This document shows, in pieces, positions 1-13,391 of a stretch of 64,000 nucleotides of DNA (position 1 is its first letter; each line of letters begins with the position of its first letter). This stretch comes from Larus michahellis (Eukaryota; Chordata; Aves; Charadriiformes; Laridae): positions 71,210,642-71,274,641 of the forward strand of contig NC_133896.1 of NCBI RefSeq assembly GCF_964199755.1. Reading direction: 5' to 3'. The position numbers and the translations under genes are program-made. The notes beneath the pieces are model-generated. The model worked only from the letters and a program-made list of their open reading frames with translations. It was not told where the DNA came from and ran no database searches.

Positions 1-885
1 ACTTCCTCAGTTTCCTAAGGAGGATGTTATGAGAGACAGCGTCAAAAGCCTTGCTGAAGTCAAGGTAGATGACATCTGCTGCTCTGCCCTCATCCAGCCA
101 ACCAGTTATAACATCATAGAAGGCTATGAGATTAGTCAAGCATGATTTACCCTTGGTAAATCCATGTTGACCACTTCCAATAACTTCCTGCTCTTGAACG
201 TGCTTGGATATGACATCCAGAACGAGTTGCTCCATTATCTTCCCAGGGACGGAGGTGAGACTAACCGGTCTGTAGTTCCCTGGGTCCTCTTTCTTGCCCT
301 TTTTGAAGACTGGAGTGATATTGGCCTTCTTCTAGTCCTCAGGCACCTCTCCTGTTCTCCATGACCTGTCAAAGATGATGGGGAGTGGCCAAGCAATAAC
401 ACCTGCCAGCTCTCTCAGCACTCGCAGGTGCATCTCGTCAGGGCCCATGGACTTATGGATGTCCAGTTTGGCCAAGTGGTCTCTAACCTGATCTTCCTCT
501 ACTGGGGAAAACTCTTCCTCTCTCCAGACCTTCCCCCTTGCCTCCAGGGCCTGGGATTCATGAGGGACAGCTTTAGCAGTGAAGACTGAAGCAAAGAAGG
601 CATTCAGTAGCTCTGCCTTATCTGTGTCTTCCACCACTAGGGCACCCATCTCATTTGTTAGCGGGCCTACATTTTCCCTAGTCTTCCTTTTTCTATTGAT
701 GTACTGAAAGAACCTGTTTTTGTTATCTTTAACCGTGGCGGCCAAGATGAGTTCTGCTTGAGCTTTGGCCCTTCTCGTTTTTGCCCTGTATAGCTTCACT
801 ACATCTTGGTATTTTTCATAAGTAGCCAACCCCCTTTTCCAAAGATCGTAACCTTTCCTTTTCTTCCTGAGGTCACATAGGTTTT
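1..885 (-). mobile_element. CR1 LINE fragment, ORF2 reverse-transcriptase region, 5'-truncated and broken
   Basis: Read on the minus strand, this encodes the CR1 ORF2 stretch that precedes and enters the reverse transcriptase. It begins with an LCDLRKKRKGYDLWKKG-like segment near 885, then the block SMGPDEMHLRVLRELAG, and towards position 1 the RT blocks [27 protein letters not shown] and [14 protein letters not shown]. The 165-codon open part runs from 829 to 332. An in-frame TAG, where related copies have a tryptophan after the GEVPED segment, ends it, so the copy cannot make full-length ORF2. The upstream endonuclease part is missing, as in most CR1 copies (5' truncation during target-primed reverse transcription). 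The 3' half runs out of the window at position 1. It presumably sits in a PIK3C2G intron, antisense to that gene. Confidence 0.93.
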
Positions 886-3800
886 GAACTTGAAATGCTC
901 AAGTCCAGTTCCATTCGTCTGTATGAACCAACACAGATCATGGGGGATATCGAGGCTATTCCAGGTCTTACATAGCACAGACTGTGTGCTAGCCTAGTCC
1001 TGCACAGCCAGGAACAGCCGACTGCTGCACTGCTGGGCTTGCTCACCTGTTCAAAAAGACACCAGAGGCAAAAGGAGTAGCCATTTCTGAAGTTCAGAGA
1101 AGGCTGGCTTATATATTTCTTTCCCCGCTTCACAGACAACCAGAAGGGAACGGTGTTTCAGCATTGGCTCAGAAGGAAGTCTGCTTTGCCTGCCGACTTC
1201 ATTGCCATGACTTCAGGCATGCCCTGTTTTTCTAGATAAGCGGCTAAACTTTCAATCCTTGCTGCTAAACATTTTTGCCCATTACTTCTTGTGGACAGAA
1301 TAACTCCTCAGGGGTAGTGGGGAGGAGAAACAAAGCCAACTTATCCTGAACCTCATGCCAATAAATGTAAAATGTTGCTAAAATTCAGGAAAGCGTGTGT
1401 GGGTGATGAATTCAGAACTAATTTTACAGGGGGAAAATTTGCTGGAAGAAAAATAAACTCTTACAGTACTTTCCAAAACTACTTCCAGCTTTCCTTTTAT
1501 AAAAGCTCTGAAGCTGTCATGTACCACTCTGGGTGATTAATGATTCTGGGATAGCTGATATGTGGGTGACGAATTAGTAATCAGCTTTAGGCTTACGCAG
1601 ACATCCAGCCTCTTTCCATTTCGTGTCCTACACCATCCGAGTACAAATTGCTTCCAAAAACGTTTGTGAGAGACGTGATGGCTTAAATGCTTTGGGAGGA
1701 AAGGTGAGAGACAAGCGTCCCCTAAACCACAGGGACGAAATCTATTTCTAAGCTGCAGGTGCAGGGCTGGAGGGAAGTTCCTACATAAGGTACAGGTAGA
1801 TGCTCTGCTGCCTTTGCTGGGTTTTGTCTCTAGCTTGAGGTGGGTATAAGAGGTGGGGATTTTTGTTCGCTCTTGGTTGGTTCCCATCGTTCTTCTCATG
1901 AGCCCACTAACTTTTACACTTTATGAACGTCATTATATAGATTTAAATGGAAAATATATTACCTGCCAGCAAGGCAATGCCTGCCAATTAAATGAAAAGC
2001 CACATTATGCTTTCAGGCTATTATGAATGTATCCTGCTTTCTTTGCTGCAGCCCGTGGATCAGACAACAGGGATTGGGAAGATGTTGCATAGGTAGACCA
2101 AGCATGGTCGGTCATCCAGGGATGGAAAACAAGTGGAAAAAAAACCTCTTTGAGGTGAAAAAAAGTTATTTAGAAAGTATTGGTGACAGCATAAAATCAG
2201 CAGCTTGGCCAATGGCGGGAAGTAACACATTCAGATGGAGTTCTCCCTAGACTGGCACAGATAAACAGAATAAAAAGCCATGGAAAGAAGGCTCTTTTAC
2301 TAACTCTAGCTTATAAAGAAGTTGGATTTCATTTTATATTCCTAGAAAATGCTTTTCTTTAAAAAATGTATGGAAATCCGTTTAGATAGACTGTGTTCTC
2401 TTTTGGACTGAAAATTAGCTGAAGACCTATAAACAAAGGGCACTACTACTCAGCAGCGGTTTAAATTGGGAAGAGATGAGGTCTGTTCTTGTGGCACAGG
2501 GATTACTGTTGGATTCCAACATATTTGTTATGAAAGGTGCTTGACAAATATGTTGTTCAGAAAGTTGTGTTATTATTTCTTGTTAAACCCTCTAATCTGT
2601 CATAGTCGCAGTCCTGCCTCAGCTCTAAATTCTAGCTGCTAATTTTTAAATAAGTAATTCCCTATGTAGCTGATATGTGTTGAATTAGAAAGAAAAAAAA
2701 AGAAAGCAACAACAGTGAGCTCTGTTTAGTAAGATGAGTGATCTGGGAGATGAAGGTGAACATAAATTAAATTTGCCACTGGTCGCAAATGAAGAAAGCA
2801 TTAAAAATAATAGTGGAGACAGAGCGAGATCAAGAGAATAAAAGTAATTTCCAGAACCCTACAACCAGCTTGGGCAAATGAATAGTATTTCCTTGGGGAG
2901 GTATAGATCTATATCCCCCGGTAATGTGAAGATAAAACAAGCCAATGGTGGGACATGAGGTTGCTGTGAGAGATGCCAATGAGAAAGGCCAGATCCTGGT
3001 GTCATGGTGCAGAAAGAAAGTAGTTCATCTTTATAAGGCTCTGATAGTAAAATATTTCTCTCGGGATGTTTTTTTTAAAACAAGAATACCGGTTCAAAGA
3101 ACAGTTCTCAGTAGAGTTACTTGGGACTGATTGATTCTTCAGGAGTGATTTATTGTTACTAAAACCTAACTTAGTTAAGAACGAGCTAACAAGGACACAA
3201 GTCAATTGTGCAAATATTTAAGGGAGAAGACAGCAAGGTTCAAGAGGAATTGTTTAGGACATTGAGCAAGAGCGTAAGTGGAAGTAATGAGAGGTAACTA
3301 AGGAGGAGAAATTGCATGCGTTGTATAATGAAATGCTTTCTTACAAAGGGAGACGGCAAGCTGCAGAATAATCTAAAGAAAAGTGGAGGGAGCTCTGTAC
3401 AGTTTGAGAAATTTAAAATAGCCTGGATCAGGCACACACAGACTTTTTTAACAAATTTAGAAATTGAGAAGAAAAATAGTGCAGGGTGAAGACACAGATA
3501 ACAGCGTCACTGTTTCTTTATGCATTTTGATATTCACTTACTATCTGTGCCTAGGCAGGGAGAGAAAAGAATATGTATGTGACAGAGAGATAGAATCAGA
3601 ACAGCATTTGCTTGTGTTTCTTTTCTCAAAGGCTAATTTTCTTTCATGCCCTCTAACAGGCAGCAATGGCGTTAATCCTGAGTGATTTCAAAAGAAAAGC
3701 AAAATGGGGATGTTGTCTTAAGTATTTGTTCTCCCCTGTGCATTATTCAAGACAGAAGGAACTCTGGGATCTGTGTTTCTAAGGGTCCACACGAAATCAG

Positions 3801-5159
3801 TCTTATCTCAGCCAGTGGCATAGACTCTGCGACTAAACAGTCATCTGAAAATTAAATGTTCCAAGCACACCAATAATACAGGGTTGAAAGCAATGGAATT
3901 TAACTTCTTTACAGGCTTGGTGGTAATTCTGGAAAAAAAGTTTCAGAGATCTGTTCATGAAATCTTCTCTCTGCATTCTATGCCCTGCACCAACGTTGCT
4001 TATCCATAGAATAATATAATTTTAAAGTATGACTGAAACTTGATTTCTTTCATCTATGCAAAAAAAGCGAAGTTTAAATGACTTAAAGATAGTAATACAG
4101 CATGTGGTTCAGGAATCTAGAACATATCTTGTCACCTCCTTCTCCTTCAGAAAAAAAACTTCTATGTGATTCTTGCTCAGAGCTTTTCCTGGGAGTTGTA
4201 CATTTAATATATTCACACTTCTGCTTATCCAGTTGCCTTCTTTTATATTATTTTTGCAGCCTCGGGAATTTTTTTATACCCACATGGTGCTATGTGAAGT
4301 ACCCAGTAACGTAGTCCTGAGTACTGGTGAAGTGTTAGAGGAGTCTCAGAGCTCAGGATTGAGACTGAGGGACACAAGCCGTTCTAAGACATCTTTTTCT
4401 TTTTTGTTGATTCAGAAATAGTAAATTCACACAGAGCTGTATCGTTACTTGCTGGAGCTAAATTCTAGCCCTCCTTGTCTGCTACTGACGATGGTCAGTA
4501 AAAGGCATGAGCCTGTTTTACCTGACAGATATCGTCACATGGTAGTACAGACTCTTTTCCATTTCATTGGGGATTGTGTCTATCCTTTCTGGATCATCAA
4601 GATGATGAATTACTCTTTTTAAACAGGGCGTCAGAGCTACATCTCGGTTCCTTTCTTCATCTTTCTGAAAGTGTTTGATTCTGGATTCATAGCTTTATAG
4701 AAATAAAGGCTTGGAAGGGGAACCCTTATGACCTTCTGAGTATTGCAGGTCAGCTTTCATTTTATTTACATTATTCTAAGGAGAATGAGGTGGGCTTTTC
4801 TCTCAAATGACTGAAGCAGATCAGAAGCATTTTACATAGTTCTTAGGAAACCCTGAATCTTTTGGGATCCAGCCTGTTTCCCAGAACCTCACAAGAAAAA
4901 AAAAAAAAAACGGTTTTGTTAAATATTTAACAAATAATTCTTGTTCCTTTAAAAAAAATCCCTAACAGCAGAGTGCTTGTCTAGTTAGTCTCTGATGGAG
5001 AGCAGTAGACAATTTCTGCCGTGCTACAGTGGTGCAGGGCTGTGCCAGCTCCCCCAATGCCACTGAAATTGCTTATTTCAGTTGTATCCCAGTGTGAGTG
5101 AGTTGTTTTTTGAGTTTAATGGCTGAAAAAAGGTCACGCGTGAGTTCTAGCCAGACCAA
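886..5159. other. Presumed PIK3C2G intron; no exon recognised
   Basis: This stretch is AT-rich with short open frames only, none resembling a family I recognise. A weak CR1-like or other LINE tail may lie at 4690-4745, listed separately. A 16-base A run lies near 4895-4910. No exon of the kinase, PX or C2 parts of PIK3C2G was found by eye on the plus strand. The intronic assignment rests only on the downstream C2 exons continuing in the same gene. Confidence 0.5.
4690..4745 (-). repeat. Possible remnant of a LINE 3' end
   Basis: The segment reads like a decayed version of the retroelement tail 'atagaat...ggttggaagggacc', with 'atagaaataaaggcttggaagggg' followed by a 'gacc' element. Similar text begins the minus-oriented CR1 tails at 35015, 27748 and 55156. 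Only about 55 bases match loosely and the rest has diverged beyond recognition, so this may be chance. Confidence 0.3.
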
Positions 5160-5902
5160 CACTTGATGCACCCGTACATACCGAAGGAGCTAGTAGAGGT
5201 GCTCACCAAGCCACTTTCCATCATTTCTCAGCAGTCCTGGCTAACCAGGGAGGTCCCAGTTGACAGGAGACTAGCAAATGTGGCTCCCATCTACAAGAAA
5301 GCCCAGAAGGAGGATCCGAGGAATTACAAGCCTGTCAGTGTGACCTCGGTGCTGGGGAAGTCTTGAGTGCCATCATGCGTCACCTACAGGACACCCTGGC
5401 GATCAGGCCCAGTCAGCACGGGTTTATGAAAGGCAGGTCCTGCTTGACTAAGTTGATCTTCTGTGACAAGGTGACCCGCTTAGTGGACAAGGGAAAGGCT
5501 GTGGACGTTGCCTACCTAGACTTTAGTATAAGCCTTTGACACCACTTCCCACAGCATTCTCTTGGAGAAACTGGCTGCTCATGGCTTGGATGGGCGTACG
5601 CTTTGCTGGGTAAAAAACTGTCTGGATGGCCAGGCCTAAAGAGTGGTGGTGAATGGAGTTAAATCCAGTTGGCAGCCAGTCACAAGTGGTGTTCCCCAGG
5701 GCTCAGTACTGGGGCCTGTTCCCCAGGGCTCAGTATTGGAGACTATTCTTTTAACTACCACCATCCCTGGAGCTATTTAAAAGGCTCGTAGATGTAGTGC
5801 TGAGGGATGTGGTTTAGCGGTGGACTTGGCAGTGTTAGGTTAATGGTTGGACTTGGTGATCTTAAAGCTCTTTTCCAACCTAAACAATTCTATGATTCCA
5901 TG
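5160..5902 (+). mobile_element. CR1 LINE copy, 5'-truncated, internally deleted and frameshifted
   Basis: On the plus strand the sequence follows the CR1 ORF2 RT region. It matches the copy at 35750 onward: [13 protein letters not shown], GEVPVD.RLANV.PIYKK, and the block ending in a VPGK-like motif. Frameshifts and stops are frequent. Near 5690-5750 the 'ccccagggctcagtatt' segment is present twice. The text then jumps directly to the ORF2 end and 3' UTR ('accatccctggagctatttaaaag'), leaving out about 800 bases that the copy at 35287-37322 retains. The 3' end finishes with the CR1 tail motif 'ttctatgattccatg' at about 5888-5902. This is a dead, old insertion, probably within PIK3C2G intron sequence. 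Confidence 0.93.
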
Positions 5903-8900
5903 TCACATATACACTGGAATAGGTCAACACCTTGACATTTTTGCCCAGAACTGGTATGTTTGTTGCGGGGTGTTAGCTGTGAAGCTTCCCTTCTGCCTCA
6001 GTGACTGAGGATTAGTTTTTCCCATTTGACAGCCAGGAGACCTTTGACAGCGTTGGCTGCTTCACTTGGTAGAGATTTTGTGACTCAGGACGGCTCTTGA
6101 CCCTATTTTTGCCAGCATTGTTTTCCCCGTTAGCAATGCGGCATACCGTCATTTATTAACAGATAGTCTGCACAAGTCCTTGCTACTCTACTACAAACAA
6201 AGCCAAAGCAGTTAACCTGCACTCTTTTTTTGTCCAAAAAGCCTTGTTTCACTTTGGAGAGAAAGGGCTGGGATAAACTTTGGTGACAAAAGCACGGTTT
6301 ATTTGTGTAGGAACAGCACCCGCGGTTCGCCCATTTGGCGCACTGACAAGCTACATGCAGAACAGGCAGGTTGATGAGGATGTTGAAGGTATTGGGCTGC
6401 ACAAAGTGAATAAGCTATATGTGGAGATTAAAATCAATAGCACGGATAGAGCGCCTCTGCATTTTTATCATAGTAAATGACAAAGCCATCTGCAGTCTTG
6501 CTCCACTGACACCACTGGCACTAAGTCTCCTGGCTTTCTTTCTGAAAGGTGGAAATTGCCTGCTCAAAAAATACTTTCCAGAACTTCCCCGAAACAAAAT
6601 ATATGTTGTTCTGAAGCAACGTACCTTTTATTTCCCTACATTAAATTGAGATAAACTTCATTTCTTTTTTTGTTGCTTTGCCATTGACCTCCGTGCCAGT
6701 GACCCCTGTCACAGTGTGTCTTCTCTGTTTCCGTACATACCCGGATGCATGCATGAGGTAGGAAAGAAGTTAGGAATAGGAATGAAGCTGCTCACAGAGA
6801 AGAGGGGTAAAAAATTGGGATCAGAAAATACAATAAAATAAAGCTTATCTTGCAGAGAAGCAGTTAAATGTTTTCAAATTTTATGTGAAAAAAGCAGTTG
6901 TTTGGGAAAAAATACCTTATTCGTGCCGTCACTTTTGGCCAGTTGCTTTTCTGTTTTTTCTTGCCAATAGCAGACAGTGCAGGGTGCACCACAGCGATAT
7001 GGTGGATTATCTTCTTTTGTAATTATTATTTAATTACTGCAAATGTGATTTTATTTTGAATTTATTTGAAGTAATTTGAAAATATTTCGTGGCAGGAAAA
7101 CTAAAAGCTTAGTAGCAGCATAGGAAAGAGGTCTTCAGTGCTTCGGGAGATGCAGAGCTCAAAGGAAAAACGAGGAAGGGTCCTCAGTCCCACGTTAGGA
7201 TTTATGAAGTAACAACACAACCGCCCGTTCACACAGCAATCCCGTTTGTCCTGAAGATTTATATATCTTACTGTGTTTTTGAAGGACCCTCTTGCTTTGT
7301 AATACCGTTGGTTTAGTGCTGGTTATTTTCTCAGCTCTTTAAATTTAGAATTAGCCCAGAGCAGGTTATCTTTTTCTGAGGCGGAGGCTGTGTTTGTTAA
7401 TTAAGCGGCAACGTACAAAGACAGGGCTTAGCCTTTCTCTGCTAAGTTACGCGGAGACCCAGAGAAAGTGCAAGACAATGTAGCAGCAGTGATGGCATTT
7501 CCACATTTCTTGCTAGCTTTAATTTAGTCAAGAGGCAGCTAGTAATTTAAACAGGTTGCTGGGGTGCAAGGCTGAATTCTTCTGTGGATTTTTTTTTTTA
7601 ATCCTCCTTTATTGGATAATAATCAAATCTGCCTCATATCTACACTTATGTAAACATTTCGCTTTGTAGACGTGAAGGTTTTTTTCTAATCCTTTGCTAT
7701 AGTGATATGATTTTTGAAGGTGTGAGGATATCTCAATATTAAACATTAAGGGATATTTTGTAGTCCTTTCTTCACTATGTAGAAGATAAATTCTCAATGC
7801 AGTGAATGTAAGAGAAAAACTCAAAATGAAGGTAAAGGATAGGAAAACTGAGAGTTAGAGCTACTGGACAAAGTGAAAGATTTTTTTTTTATTTGTTTTT
7901 TTAATTTGGGGGCACTTCTAAAGCCTGGATTTCCCTTTTTCATTGAAGAAGGGGAAGAAAGCAACTGAGATTTGAAGTTGTCCAGGAAATTAATTTTGGG
8001 GGAAGGAAGGAAGTTATTTATAGAGGAGGAAAGGTGGCATTAGTTAATACAAGTTACCTTTGATCATTTTTTTATTTTTGTCAAGATGGTTGAAAATGAA
8101 AAATGGGAAAAAGAGAACAGCAGCTGGAAGTATCAAATGTTACAAAGCGGTGAATCTGTTTCACTCTAGGACAAAAGGTGGAAAAATATCTGCATGTCTA
8201 ACACTAAGAGAAACTGATGACATGATTCAAATTTGAGGCAATAGTCACCTGAAAAGAAAATTTGATGTTATTTAGGAAGAGGTGAGTTTTAAAAAGCATT
8301 ACAGTAAATTATCCCTAAAGTGTATTCTTTAAAAATCATAAAAATTTCCTTAAAATTCTTATGATTAAGGCCCAATATTCATATTGGCTGCTAAATTTCA
8401 TAGTTTAATATATGGCAAATTTTGAAGTAGTTAGGCCTTTTGTAATGCTAACAAAGAATCCAGTTGTGGATGGTTAGTAATGATCAAGGGAGAAAAGTCA
8501 TTAGGATAATGTAATTCTTGTGGAAAAAATTAATTTAATTTCGTCTATTATTTCCCAGCTACAGCTAGTATATTTAAAATTAAATTACACGGGACATAAC
8601 CTATCTGTGTGGGTTTCTGTACACAAATATCAATACTTTTTTGGTTTTGGAAAATAAAATTGGAGTGAAAAATGGAACACAGCCATAACAGATACAGGTC
8701 TATATTAGTTTTACAGTATTGAATTACAGATCTGGAGAGAAGTAAATCCAGAGTATTATTTCCTTTCCCTCACCCCATCTCATTCTTAAATATTTTCATC
8801 ACCTTCTGCCTGACTTTAGAACAAAATAACATTTCAAAAATAAACTGCTTTTTTAAACATATACACAGACAGTTGTAACTGAGTTTCTTAAAAACATCAG

Positions 8901-11900
8901 TCATTATCAGGGCCAAGTGGGCAGGTCATTCTCTGAGAAAATTGTTCAGTAGTGGCTTGTTTGTATTTGAAGAAAGTAGAGGGAGTCAGCTTCTAAATTC
9001 AACTCCAATTTTTTTATTGGCAGATCAAAAATTACTGGCGTTTCTTTTTGTCCATAGCGTAGGAGAGCTATGGCATTTCTGTTGGGAGCTCGGTTTTATA
9101 CCTTTCCAGCCTTACGGATTTTTATAGCTTGAATTAATTTACAAGCATACACAATCCAAGATTTAAGACAGTCATTTAAATGGGGAGTAACTTCTTTTAA
9201 AGGAAGGTAAAGTAACTTCCTTTATTTTGGGGTTAATGAAATGACTGCAGAACTAAACATAAATAGAATTCAGTCTAAAAGTTTGTTTTTTTCTGTTTGC
9301 TTGATCTCAAGCTCTGAAGGTTTTTGAGAGCAGTTAAAGGGCAAAACGCCATTCCCAAGGTACCCTTTGATTTTCCTTCAGGCCTGGTCTATAGACAGAA
9401 GTCCGTGATTTTTGATCCATTAATAATTACAAAAAGGAGTTTTGCTGGATTTCAGAATTACTCATAAGTCCGCTAGAAATCTTACTCTGTTTTTATAGCG
9501 GACCCACCAGAACAGAGGTTCTTTGGTGCAAATGAGATTGGCATTTAGGTCAGATATCCTTCATGTTCACCTAAGTTTATAAATGTGCCAATGCGGTCTG
9601 AGTTAGAAGTGAAAGGATAATCCGGGGGGGTTGGGGTTTTGCTCACTGAATGTGACACTGTAATATGACAGAAGACATCATCTTTAGAAAGAAAAAAAAT
9701 AAATATTCTGATGTTTTCTCCATTCTCCATTCAAACAAATGCTCGACTCACATGTGAAGGCCTGAGAAAGTACTAGTTTGCCCAAAAGTTTGGGATTTTT
9801 GCCTGCCATGTCAAGTTGTCTTAATAAAACAGTTTACTTCAAATTTCACCTACTTTAGATTTAAAAAGATATTTCTGCCATGTTAATCCCACTCTTGTTT
9901 TCGCCCTGCGATTCTCAAACTGCCGAGATCCCTCTTTGTCCCCGGTAGGGGAGGGTCCAGCAAAGCACAGCTCCTTCCACGGCCATTGCGAGTCTGGTCT
10001 CAAGAAATCCTTGGGTGAAGCAGGGTCTCCACAAGAAAAAGATTCAACTACCGCGCCAATCGAAAGAGAAGCCAATGCAAACTCATCATGCGAGCTGCCC
10101 AGACGCTGCTGCTGTAAAGCCATGGCTGATTTATGCCTCCTCTTCCTCAGTGGTTTTGAAGGATGAGCGTGTAGCAGGACAGAGCCCTTTTAACATGTAA
10201 GAGACCCTGGTTAGGTGTTTTGTGTCCTGTCAGGAGGCAGAGGAGGGCAGCTGAGAAGTGGAAGATGTGATCCAGCTTGAAGAGTGCTCAGCTGAAGCTT
10301 TTTGATCGCTTGATGGCATAACAGCGCCGCTGCAGGTGGAGAATTGGGACAGTTGTGGAATTCGGAGTGGCCTGTTTGCCTTTCCTTGACAAGGAGAGGT
10401 GAAGTGGGAAAATGTTATTTGTAAAGCTGGGGGGAAAAAATACCCAACACCCAGAACTAAGATCTCTGTTTGGAATTCAGGTGGCTGCAGTTTAAATTAC
10501 CTCTAACAGTCTGGCTGCTGATTGCAACTATTCATGAAAAGTGGCTTTGTTTTAGCTCTGAAAGATCCCAGAGCAACTGCTCTGCCTTGAGTTTTCTTCT
10601 CTGAATCGCTAAAATTTTCTCTTTTTTTGATTTTCTCTCTTGACCCTCTCCTCCCACTCACCTCTTTCAGCATGTATTAGCTACATTCAAAGGGATAGTG
10701 AGGAAGTGGGTTTTCTGTCCGTGTTTCACATGGCCACAGCACTACCGCAAAGTGCTGTCCTTAAATTTTGGGAGGAGTTGGCTGATGGAGGCCGGTTAGC
10801 TGGCTGACAGCTGGATAATGTGCCAGCATTGCCAGCAGGGTACAAGGAGCAACTGAGAGGTGTAGTGACAATTTTGTCTGACTTTTTTTTTCCGATTCGT
10901 CGCATGCGCTTCGGGATCCCCTGGTCCTGTTAAACAATCACACTTGGCAATCAGCTGGGATTCTTTCCCTGGCAGGCGAGTGTCAGACTGAGCCTGTTTC
11001 AAATGAAAACGACGCTGCCAGTGATCTGTGCCTTTGTTGTCCTGAGGTGTGCAGTGGGGCACAGCACAAATGACTTTGAGCTGGGTGGCTCAAAGGCCAC
11101 TAGAACTGGGTGGACGCAGCTGCCCTCTCTGTTGCCTTCGTAGCCCCTTACCTGCCATCTGGGCTCCTCAGCCACCGGTGCCCTTTGCAGCTGCTGCTGA
11201 CCTCAGCTTTCAAAATTAGCTCTGACACGGTCCCTGGTTAGGCAATGCACTGCACGGATGATTTATAAAGCCTGACATTTTACAAGACTCTCCCTGTACT
11301 GTATTTCCATGCTTGAGATAGTGAAGATCGTTGTGCTGGGCCTCAGCAGTGGAGCTGATAAGGTTTTCTTCAAGATCGACTGCCCCTTTTCCTTTTTTTT
11401 TTTAAACCATGTTCCCTTTTTTGTCTGAAACAACTAAAATCTGTTGACCTTCAAGTTACAGTGATGCTTATCAACTCATTGGGAAGGGAAAAGCTTGATT
11501 ACAGTTAGGATCCTGGATGCTTGGGCTGGTGTTTAAGGCTACATTTCTTTCTCCGTCCTGATTTTTAAGAGACCGTTCAATTTGCTGTTACGCGTAATCC
11601 TTGATTGAAGTTTTAGTATAGTACAAGATCAATAGAGATGGGCTTTCAAATGCACAGTGTAAACTATAAACCCTGCGTTAACAATATGGTGCTCTGTCCT
11701 AGAAGATACCTGTTAGTTTCACTGCCATTTAATGGCACTCTGATTTTGGCCATTGACTCCCATCTGTGTAAATCCCATGTATATTTTAAATCAGGTGTAC
11801 TTTGGGGAGCTTAGCAACAGTAACATTAATCGTTCACATAGTGCTGACAATACGTAATGATTTGAGTCGTGCATCCTTTGATGCTGTATAGTGTTAATGA

Positions 11901-13265
11901 TAACAATAATAAGCTTTGCAGTTGACCACATCATTTGCCTTGAAGGATCGTTTCAGATAACAAAAAACAGAGATTTGTTGTGCAAGAACTGGTTGCTCAC
12001 ACACACAAGCACTGTTTTTCTTCCCAATAGAGAAGTTATTTATTGCTAGGACACCAGCGGTTTCTCCTATCACAAGGATATGTTGTTGATAATGCCTGTA
12101 GAAAGCCCATATTTCTAGACACATACTGTGAATAATCAAAATCTGAGAAAGTACTTTATTCTGAGCCAGGTAAAATTACAATGGGAAATGTAAATACAAC
12201 CGCCTGTGTAATGCTCTGGGTTCATCCGTTCCAAACGTTTTAAGATCTCTTCATTTTGCCTGCATTTTCATTTGCGTCCTGTCACTGGGTTGCCTGTGAG
12301 CTGTCAGGTAAACTTGCTGCCTCAAATGCTGGTAATGCGGTTGAAATTGTTGATATTTTGATATGCCCCATTTTGTGCTTTCTGATTGTGTACTGTGTTC
12401 CCAACACAAAGGTTTCTGCTTAATTATAAGCTCTGCACTAAGTGACATAAGCCGGCAAGATACCTGTTCCCATCCTTTTTCATGATTGTGTTTCTTGTGT
12501 GTTCTTTTAAAGCCTCTCATACTACCAGTGTGTTTTCTGGGTAACTGTAATGTTGCTTTAGGAATAATCTTACAGCTGCTCAGAAGTTATCAAAAACCTC
12601 TCCACCCACCAGCATTAGCTTGTGACTGAGCCTGGTTAATAGATTGTCTCTGATCTCAAGTAGCTACCCTAAGATGGAATATCTGCAATATCGTTCAGTA
12701 ATCTGAACAGGAAAATTAAAGAGCGTTTGCAGTTGTGTGATGGGAGAGATCAGAAAGACTGTTATTATAAGAATCCTGTTCTGCCCGTGTTGCTGCAGGA
12801 AATGCTCCTGGCTCTTCTGTAGTAATATGAAACACCCTTAGAAACAACCAGTTCTCCCCGGCACCAGCACTGCTACTTAGGGGTTAAAATCAATAGGAGC
12901 TTACTGGCTAGAATCCAGTTTCTATGCATTGCTCTGGAAAATGGAAGGGCTAGACTTTGTATCAGATTAAGCTGAGTTAAAGTAGATTGAGGCTTAAGGG
13001 TTTTCCATCAGAATGTAAAATATTAAAGCTAGGCAATTTTACCTTGTCCTTGTATTATTTCATTTCTATTTTCCTGATTCAATATTAAGCTGAATTCTAA
13101 GAATTCCTGTTGTTTACTGCAATAGCACTCCAATTTAGCCAAGAGAATACTGAGAATGTAACATGTTTCTCGGCCTGCTTAAAGTCCAGATTTCATTTGG
13201 TTCTCTTTATTTGTTTTTGTTGCTAGAACATGGGCATTCATATTTATGACCGTTTTGTTTTTCAG
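5903..13265. other. Presumed PIK3C2G intron; no exon recognised
   Basis: The stretch is mostly AT-rich. A more GC-rich patch at 9880-10180 carries overlapping open frames of 76 to 94 codons on both strands, but none looks like a protein family I know. I looked for the exon expected just before 13266, which would encode the start of the C2 beta-sandwich, and did not find one. It is probably left of the window. Confidence 0.5.
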
Positions 13266-13391
13266 CGCCTCCCAGATGGCTCTGCCCCAAGTGCACACGC
13301 TGAATTTTATCTTTTGCCGGATCCTGATGAGGTCAGTCGAAGGAAAACAAGAACAGCTCCAAAAAGCTCTGACCCCACTTACAATGAAATT
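13266..13391 (+). CDS. PIK3C2G: PIK3C2G penultimate coding exon (C2 domain, first half)
   Basis: 126 bases encode 42 residues from RLPDGSAPSAHAEF to DPTYNEI. The acceptor is a T-rich tract ending TTTTTCAG just before 13266; the donor is ATT|GTGAGT after 13391. Phase 0 on both sides joins it in frame to the exon at 19153. The surrounding open frame starting at 13230 reads through the acceptor and is not the real start. Confidence 0.93.
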
